NCBI GenBank assembly: GCA_031266635.1
Contig: JAISAN010000010.1
Span: forward strand, 1 to 10,853
Reading direction: 5' to 3'
DNA length: 10,853 bases
From: Treponema sp.
GTDB lineage: Bacteria > Spirochaetota > Spirochaetia > Treponematales > Breznakiellaceae
In this document: piece by piece, positions 6,587-10,853 of the stretch
Position numbering within the stretch: position 1 is the first letter of the stretch
How the letters are laid out: each line of letters begins with the position of its first letter
Made by a program: the position numbers and the translations under genes
Notes under the pieces: generated by a model
The model's database searches: none
What the model was told of the DNA's origin: nothing
Seen by the model: only the letters and a program-made list of their open reading frames with translations

Positions 6587-7180
6587 ATGAAAAACATAAA
6601 GAAATCAGGCCTTTTTTCCCTGGCCCTGCTCCTGGTTCCCCTGTTCATGCAGGACTGTCATTCAAACAGACAGGCGCCGGTTTCGGCGGCGGTTACCGGC
6701 AGCGAAGGCGTAATGGAAAACCGCGATGTTTCCCTGTACCTGTTGTATGTTCCCGGCGGGGAGGACGAGGCTTCCCGGTATGCCCATAAAAAGCGTTTTG
6801 AATCAAGCCATATCCCCCAGGCGGTGGCGGCTTTTTTCCCGGCCCAGTTTGTCTATTCCCCAGGGAAGTGGGTATGGTCCTTCCAGGCCGACATTTCCTA
6901 TCAAATAACAAACGAGCTGGATTTGCAGGCAAACCTCCGAAAATACGAAGTCCGGGCATCCGGCAGCGGTCTTGAAACCGGCGCCGGCCGCCGTTACCGG
7001 ATTACCTTTCGCCTTGCGGACTTGAACAGCGCTTCCATAATCCGGCAGCCGGGGCTTTACGCCCTGGAACAGGCAACCCTGCGGGCCGCCGCGGAAACCG
7101 GTTATGCCCGGCTGGAATCTATCAGCTACAATCCGGCCCGCAAAATGTTCCGGGCGGAGGTAATTGTCATAACCGGTTAA
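6587..7180 (+). CDS. Unidentified exported protein
   Basis: I do not recognise this 197-residue protein. It starts with a basic segment (MKNIKKSG) and a hydrophobic stretch (LFSLALLLVPLFM), clearly an export signal. Cys24 follows directly, but MQDC is not a standard lipobox, so lipoprotein status is uncertain even allowing for looser spirochaete lipoboxes. The mature part is a mix of predicted beta strands (VSLYLLYV, FVYSPGKWVWSFQADISYQI, YRITFRLADL) and a helical stretch (LYALEQATLRAAAETGYARLES), suggesting a small globular envelope domain. The ATG at 6587 is chosen because it begins the signal peptide; an ATG at 6582 in another frame reads only Met-Val-stop. It is transcribed divergently from xth (93 bp apart) and precedes clpS by 111 bp. 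Confidence 0.75.
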   Translation: MKNIKKSGLFSLALLLVPLFMQDCHSNRQAPVSAAVTGSEGVMENRDVSLYLLYVPGGEDEASRYAHKKRFESSHIPQAVAAFFPAQFVYSPGKWVWSFQADISYQITNELDLQANLRKYEVRASGSGLETGAGRRYRITFRLADLNSASIIRQPGLYALEQATLRAAAETGYARLESISYNPARKMFRAEVIVITG

Positions 7181-7185
7181 TACAT

Positions 7186-7223
7186 GCCCCGCGAGTCCGA
7201 TTCAAAAACAGCTTCGGCGGGGC
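7186..7223 (+). repeat. GC-rich stem between the exported-protein gene and clpS
   Basis: GCCCCGC (7186-7192) and GCGGGGC (7217-7223) form a 7-bp perfect stem with a 24-nt loop. No T-run follows. It could stabilise the 3' end of the upstream transcript, but this is only a structural observation. Confidence 0.25.
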
Positions 7224-7241
7224 GGCTCAAACACCCGGAAC

Positions 7242-7274
7242 AAGGGTTTTACAATTTGACAGGGAGGGACCCTT
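7242..7274 (+). repeat. Inverted repeat flanking the clpS -35 element
   Basis: AAGGGT (7242-7247) and ACCCTT (7269-7274) are perfect 6-bp inverted arms with TTGACA between them. The placement would suit an operator, but the arms are short and chance is possible. Confidence 0.25.
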
Positions 7275-7285
7275 TCGGATACCAT
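7256..7285 (+). promoter_or_regulatory. Probable promoter of clpS
   Basis: A perfect TTGACA (7256-7261) is followed after 18 bp by TACCAT (7280-7285, 4 of 6). The -10 ends 6 nt before the ATG at 7292, predicting a leaderless or almost leaderless transcript. The element lies inside the longer open frame that begins at 7184, which argues against that longer start. Confidence 0.42.
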
Positions 7286-7291
7286 AAAAAT

Positions 7292-7603
7292 ATGGCCGCA
7301 GTGGGAGAAATCGGTGTAAAGCCTGTCTCAAAAAACCAGGAAAAACTCAAGGAACCGGAAGAATACCAGGTTATCCTCCTGAACGATCACTACACGACCA
7401 TGGATTTCGTGGTGGATATCCTCATAATGATTTTCCACAAAGACGCGGACGAGGCAAACCGGATTATGCTGGACGTTCACAAAAAAGGCAAAGGCATTGT
7501 GGGGATCTACCCCTGGGACATCGCGGCCACCAAGGTGGAACAGGTTCACGCCGCGGCCCGGGAGTACGAATTTCCCCTCCGTTGTATTGTGGAACCGGCC
7601 TAA
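7292..7603 (+). CDS. clpS: ClpS adaptor of the N-degron pathway
   Basis: ClpS binds N-terminal Leu, Phe, Tyr or Trp of substrates and hands them to the ClpA N-domain. From ATG 7292 the protein is 103 residues, close to the roughly 106 of E. coli. Core motifs are YQVILLNDHYTTMDFVV (25-41), IMLDVHKKGKGIVG (58-71), IAATK (77-81) and a C-terminal PLRCIVEPA. The alpha-amino-group ligands corresponding to E. coli N34, D35 and H66 are N31, D32 and H63, and the gatekeeper Met is M37. The E. coli D36 position is His here and P39 is Thr. The frame is open back to an ATG at 7184, which would add 36 residues. I prefer 7292 because that extension has no Shine-Dalgarno sequence, is less biased in codon use and contains a TTGACA promoter. 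clpA follows after 92 bp. Confidence 0.93.
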   Translation: MAAVGEIGVKPVSKNQEKLKEPEEYQVILLNDHYTTMDFVVDILIMIFHKDADEANRIMLDVHKKGKGIVGIYPWDIAATKVEQVHAAAREYEFPLRCIVEPA

Positions 7604-7615
7604 TAGGTATAGAAT
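7587..7615 (+). promoter_or_regulatory. Possible separate promoter of clpA
   Basis: TTGTGG (7587-7592, 3 of 6), a 17-bp gap and TAGAAT (7610-7615, 5 of 6) straddle the clpS stop. A start near 7622 would give clpA a leader of about 74 nt. The -35 is weak, and read-through from clpS is equally possible. Confidence 0.3.
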
Positions 7616-7620
7616 ATTAG

Positions 7621-7673
7621 CCAGGAAATCCCCAGCGCTCAAAGCTTGTTTGTTATTTCCCGGGGTTTTGTTT
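7621..7673 (+). terminator. Possible attenuator or terminator between clpS and clpA
   Basis: CCAGGAAAT (7621-7629) pairs with ATTTCCCGG (7655-7663) with one A-C mismatch across a 25-nt loop, followed by the T-rich GGTTTTGTTT (7664-7673). It resembles a weak terminator. The long loop and the internal mismatch make this uncertain. Confidence 0.25.
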
Positions 7674-7695
7674 ACATTTGGAAGGGGAGAAAAAT

Positions 7696-10131
7696 ATGAA
7701 AATCTCGGGTCACGTTCGGGCTATAATTGACGCAGCCTATAGTGAAGCCAGAGTACGAAACCATGAATATCTGACGCCGGAGCACCTCCTCTATGCGGCC
7801 CTCGCTTTTGATGAGGTACAGGGGATATTTTCCGCCTGCGGGGCCAACGTGGATCAGATTAAGCATGGGATGGAAAACTATTTTGAGCAGAAAGTTCCGG
7901 TCATCAACAATATGGAACCTACCAAAACTGTTGGCTTCCAGAGCGTTATTGAGCGGGCGGTATTTCAGAACCAGTCATCCCAGAAGGAAACCCTGGACAT
8001 CGCGGATATTCTGGTTTCCCTTTTTGATGAAGAACGGAATTTTTGCGCCTATTATCTCCGGCAGGCCGGTATCAGCCGCTTTGATCTTCTCAATGTTCTT
8101 TCCCACGGTTACGAAATCGATAATTCCTCTGGTTTCAGAAAGACTAACACCGCCTTCCCAAGCGACGGGTACGATATGACCAAAGAGGGTCCTCTGGAAG
8201 AGGACCCTCCGGAGCCGGGGCAAAAAACCAGACCTGGTAAACGGAACGCCCTGGAGCGCTTCGCCACGGAACTGACCGCCCTGGCCCGGGAAAGCCGGCT
8301 GGAACCGGTTATCGGCCGGGAGGCGGAACTGGACCGGACCGTGCAGGTTCTCTGCCGGAGGCTCAAGAACAACCCCGTCCATGTGGGGGATTCAGGAGTG
8401 GGAAAAACCGCCATCACCGAAGGGCTGGCCCAGCGGATTGTGGCGGGGCAGGTTCCCCCTACCCTCAAGGATTTTACCATCTATTCGCTGGATATGGGCT
8501 CCCTGCTGGCGGGCACCAAATACCGGGGGGATTTTGAGGAACGGGTCAAGCGGGTGGTCGAAGAGGTGATAAAAAAAGAACGGGCCATCCTCTTTATTGA
8601 CGAAATCCATACCCTGGTGGGGGCCGGTTCCGTTTCGGGAAGCGCCCTGGATGCGTCAAACCTCTTAAAACCCGCCCTGGCTGCGGGGAAAATCCGCTGT
8701 ATCGGTTCCACCACCCACGAGGAATACGGCAAATTCTTCGACAAAGACCGGGCCCTGTCCCGGCGTTTCCAGAAAATTGATATTAACGAACCCAGTGAAT
8801 CCGACGCGATCGCTATTCTGAAGGGGCTGAAAACCAAATACGAGGATTATCATCAGGTTCATTACAGCGACGAGGCGGTGGAAGGGGCGGTACGCCTCTC
8901 CTCCCAGTACATTACCGAACGGCGGCTCCCGGATAAAGCTATTGACGTGATCGATGAAGCGGGCGCCTACGCCCGGATCGAAGCCTATAAAGAGGCGGGG
9001 GGAAACAAGAATACGGTTACCCAGGGCTTTTCGGTCCAGGAAGGCTCGGTGAAAATTGTTGAGATTGGCCTTCCCCTCATCGAAACCGTGATAGCCCGGA
9101 TAGCCCGGATACCGGAACGGGCGGTGGGAGAAAACGAGCGGGACAAGCTTCGGAACCTGGAAGAAAAATTAAAAACGCGGATCTTCGGCCAGGACGAAGC
9201 GATAGCCGCGGTAGTCAAGGCGGTAAAACGTTCCCGGGCGGGATTCCGGACGGCGGACAAGCCGGTGGCCAATTTTCTTTTTGCCGGTCCCACGGGCGTG
9301 GGTAAAACAGAACTGGCCCGGAGCCTGGCGGATATTTTGGGCATCCCCATGCACCGCTTTGACATGAGTGAATATCAGGAAAAACATACGGTCTCCCGGC
9401 TTATCGGATCGCCGCCGGGTTATGTGGGTTATGAGGAAGGGGGGCTCCTTACCGAGCTGGTACGGAAACAGCCCCACGCGGTGGTTTTGCTGGATGAAAT
9501 CGAAAAGGCCCACCCGGATATTTACAATATCCTCCTCCAGGTTATGGATTATGCCACCCTGACGGACAACAACGGGCGCAAAGCGGATTTCCGCAATGTC
9601 ATTTTTATTATGACCAGCAACGCCGGCGCCCGGGATATTGGCAGGGGGCTTATTGGTTTCGGGGAACGGGTTATGGATGATTCCGCGGTGGACAGCGCCG
9701 TGGAAAAAATATTCACCCCCGAATTCCGCAACCGGCTGGACGCGATAGTCCGTTTCGGCCACCTTTCCGGGGATGTGATGCTCTCCATTGTCCGCAAGGA
9801 ACTTGACGCCTTCCGCCTGCAGCTTGCGGAAAAAAAGGTAAGCCTGGAAGTTACCGACGCCGTGGTGGCGAACCTGGCCCAGGAGGGGTACAGCCGGGAT
9901 TTTGGCGCCCGGAACGTAGGGCGTATTATCGAAGACAAGATAAAAAGCTTTTTTGTGGATGAAGTCCTCTTTGGAAACTTAAGCTCAGGCGGTGCGGCCC
10001 GGATAGACTGGAAAGACGGCGAATACCTGATGGAGACCCTGCCCGCGGACCTGGGTTCCGGGACCGATACCCTCCAGGAGCCGGACAGCCGGAACCGGCA
10101 GGGCAAAAGCGCCCGCGAGGCTCTATCCTGA
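7696..10131 (+). CDS. clpA: ClpA, AAA+ unfoldase of the ClpAP protease
   Basis: ClpA is the hexameric ATPase that unfolds substrates and feeds them to ClpP. The 811-residue product has an N-domain with TPEHLLYAAL and an acidic, Pro-rich linker near 155-180. The D1 AAA+ module has Walker A GDSGVGKT (231-238) and Walker B AILFIDEI (297-304); the D2 module has Walker A GPTGVGKT (531-538) and Walker B VVLLDEIE (596-603). D2 ends with the FGAR sensor-2 region. LIGF (about 652-655) occupies the place of the IGL/IGF loop that docks on ClpP, and there is no long middle domain as in ClpB, so this is ClpA type. The start is ATG 7696, with AGGGGAG 6 nt upstream; a TTG six codons earlier lies before that site and is rejected. 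The last 25-30 residues are a hydrophilic tail beyond the usual end. aat begins at the base after the stop. Confidence 0.97.
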   Translation: MKISGHVRAIIDAAYSEARVRNHEYLTPEHLLYAALAFDEVQGIFSACGANVDQIKHGMENYFEQKVPVINNMEPTKTVGFQSVIERAVFQNQSSQKETLDIADILVSLFDEERNFCAYYLRQAGISRFDLLNVLSHGYEIDNSSGFRKTNTAFPSDGYDMTKEGPLEEDPPEPGQKTRPGKRNALERFATELTALARESRLEPVIGREAELDRTVQVLCRRLKNNPVHVGDSGVGKTAITEGLAQRIVAGQVPPTLKDFTIYSLDMGSLLAGTKYRGDFEERVKRVVEEVIKKERAILFIDEIHTLVGAGSVSGSALDASNLLKPALAAGKIRCIGSTTHEEYGKFFDKDRALSRRFQKIDINEPSESDAIAILKGLKTKYEDYHQVHYSDEAVEGAVRLSSQYITERRLPDKAIDVIDEAGAYARIEAYKEAGGNKNTVTQGFSVQEGSVKIVEIGLPLIETVIARIARIPERAVGENERDKLRNLEEKLKTRIFGQDEAIAAVVKAVKRSRAGFRTADKPVANFLFAGPTGVGKTELARSLADILGIPMHRFDMSEYQEKHTVSRLIGSPPGYVGYEEGGLLTELVRKQPHAVVLLDEIEKAHPDIYNILLQVMDYATLTDNNGRKADFRNVIFIMTSNAGARDIGRGLIGFGERVMDDSAVDSAVEKIFTPEFRNRLDAIVRFGHLSGDVMLSIVRKELDAFRLQLAEKKVSLEVTDAVVANLAQEGYSRDFGARNVGRIIEDKIKSFFVDEVLFGNLSSGGAARIDWKDGEYLMETLPADLGSGTDTLQEPDSRNRQGKSAREALS
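8185..8209 (+). repeat. Perfect 11-bp hairpin inside clpA
   Basis: GAGGGTCCTCT (8185-8195) and AGAGGACCCTC (8199-8209) are perfect inverted arms around a 3-nt GGA loop. The hairpin encodes part of the acidic linker between the ClpA N-domain and D1. No T-run follows, so it is not an ordinary terminator. Confidence 0.8.
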
Positions 10132-10853
10132 GTGAAAAACCGGATTGGTTCAGGTCCGGATCCAAAGTTTCCCCATCTTACCGAATTTGACCGGTATACT
10201 TTTCCCAACCCTGAAAACTGCCCGGGGGATATTATCGCCATAGGCGGGAATCTTTCTCCGGGGATGCTCCTTTCCGCTTATGAACAGGGGATTTTTCCCT
10301 GGTATAGCCCGGAAGACCCCATTCTTTGGCAGTCCCCGGACCCCCGGTTTGTCCTTTTCCCCGAAAAGCTCCGAATCTCCCAATCCATGAAAAAAATCCT
10401 GAAAAAGGGGATTTTTACCGTAAAACTGGACCAGGACTTTGAAGGGGTAATCAGCGCCTGTTCCGCCATTGAACGGCCCGGCCAGAAGGGCACCTGGATT
10501 ACCGGCGATATTATACGGGCCTACTGCCAGCTCCACAGCCTGGGTTTTGCCCATTCGGCGGAAAGTTACCTGGAAGGAGAACTGGCGGGGGGCTGCTACG
10601 GTATACGGCTGGGGAGGATTTTTTTCGGGGAATCCATGTTTACCAAAAAATCCAACGCCTCAAAGGCGGCCTTTCTTACCCTGGCGGCCACCCTCTTTGC
10701 CGATGATCTGGCCTTTATCGACTGTCAGGTTCAGACCGGGCACCTTGAAAGTCTGGGCGGCGAGGAAATAAGCAGAAACGATTACCTCGCCATCCTCCGG
10801 GGAAACCTGGGATACCGGGACGACCGCATGGACCGGCGGGGGAATTGGGGGGC
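10132..10853 (+). CDS. aat: Leucyl/phenylalanyl-tRNA--protein transferase (3' end beyond window)
   Basis: Aat transfers Leu or Phe from charged tRNA to N-terminal Arg or Lys, creating an N-degron that ClpS and ClpA recognise. The frame starts at GTG directly after the clpA TGA and stays open for 240 codons to the window edge, about the usual family length, so only a short C-terminal piece is missing. Motifs: GIFPWYS (53-59), LWQSPDPRFVLFPEKL (65-80), GTWIT (120-124), AYCQLHSLGFAHSAE (130-144), GELAGGCYGIRLGRIFFGESMF (149-170), NASKAAF (175-181), FIDCQVQTGHLESLGGEEISR (195-215). Most relatives have WWSPDPR where this has WQSPDPR, and SLGA where this has SLGG. No strong Shine-Dalgarno sequence is seen; a GAGG about 11 nt before the GTG is weak, so coupling to clpA is likely. 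It was found by reading the GTG frame directly. Confidence 0.95.
   Translation, partial: MKNRIGSGPDPKFPHLTEFDRYTFPNPENCPGDIIAIGGNLSPGMLLSAYEQGIFPWYSPEDPILWQSPDPRFVLFPEKLRISQSMKKILKKGIFTVKLDQDFEGVISACSAIERPGQKGTWITGDIIRAYCQLHSLGFAHSAESYLEGELAGGCYGIRLGRIFFGESMFTKKSNASKAAFLTLAATLFADDLAFIDCQVQTGHLESLGGEEISRNDYLAILRGNLGYRDDRMDRRGNWG

Noticed and set aside
7678..7695. TTG start of clpA six codons upstream
   Set aside because: The AGGGGAG ribosome binding site lies between the TTG and the ATG and is correctly spaced only for the ATG at 7696.
9088..9115. Short tandem repeat GATAGCCCG in clpA
   Set aside because: It encodes the IARIARIP stretch, which is ordinary for Clp ATPases at this place; there are only two copies.
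1..10853. Defence system, toxin-antitoxin pair, CRISPR array, transposon or riboswitch
   Set aside because: Both strands are covered by recognisable or coherent genes. No spaced direct repeats, transposase motifs, terminal inverted repeats or long structured leaders were found, and no gap exceeds about 110 bp.

Overview
The window reads like chromosomal DNA of a spirochaete, most likely a relatively GC-rich treponeme of the termite-gut kind. That placement is an inference from gene content, protein style (for example the GTG-started IF-1 and the Smr protein beginning NFGDILDQWNRRQ) and base composition; no rRNA or other taxonomic marker is present. The window is densely coded. The largest gap between genes is about 110 bp, and I see no tRNA, rRNA, insertion sequence, phage gene or CRISPR array.

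Layout: infA (IF-1) runs rightward at the left edge. It meets, tail to tail and with a 20-bp overlap, a long leftward block of six genes. In transcription order these are xth (AP endonuclease/exonuclease III), a rhomboid intramembrane protease, a purine-type phosphoribosyltransferase, a 1040-residue exported Ig-like/beta-helix protein, rnhB (RNase HII) and a small Smr-domain protein. The last four genes are chained by three successive 4-base stop/start overlaps (ATGA, ATGA, GTGA), so they are very likely one translationally coupled operon. Divergent from xth, a rightward block holds an unidentified exported protein, clpS, clpA and aat, the last cut by the window end.

Functionally, clpS-clpA-aat is a complete bacterial N-degron (N-end rule) recognition set: Aat tags proteins with Leu/Phe, ClpS binds the destabilising N-terminus, and ClpA unfolds the substrate for ClpP, which is not in the window. 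The aat gene starts with GTG immediately after the clpA stop and is open to the window end. The leftward block mixes nucleic-acid maintenance (xth, rnhB, Smr) with purine salvage and a large surface or periplasmic protein of unknown role.

The most notable non-coding signal concerns gene starts. Four genes that appear to lead transcription units (phosphoribosyltransferase, xth, the exported protein, clpS) lack a visible Shine-Dalgarno sequence. Each instead has a -10-like hexamer ending 6-7 nt before the start codon, the geometry expected of leaderless mRNAs. Genes with clear ribosome binding sites (infA, rnhB, the rhomboid gene, clpA) coexist with them. An 11-bp perfect hairpin inside clpA, placed at a domain boundary, is the other structure the coding annotation does not explain.
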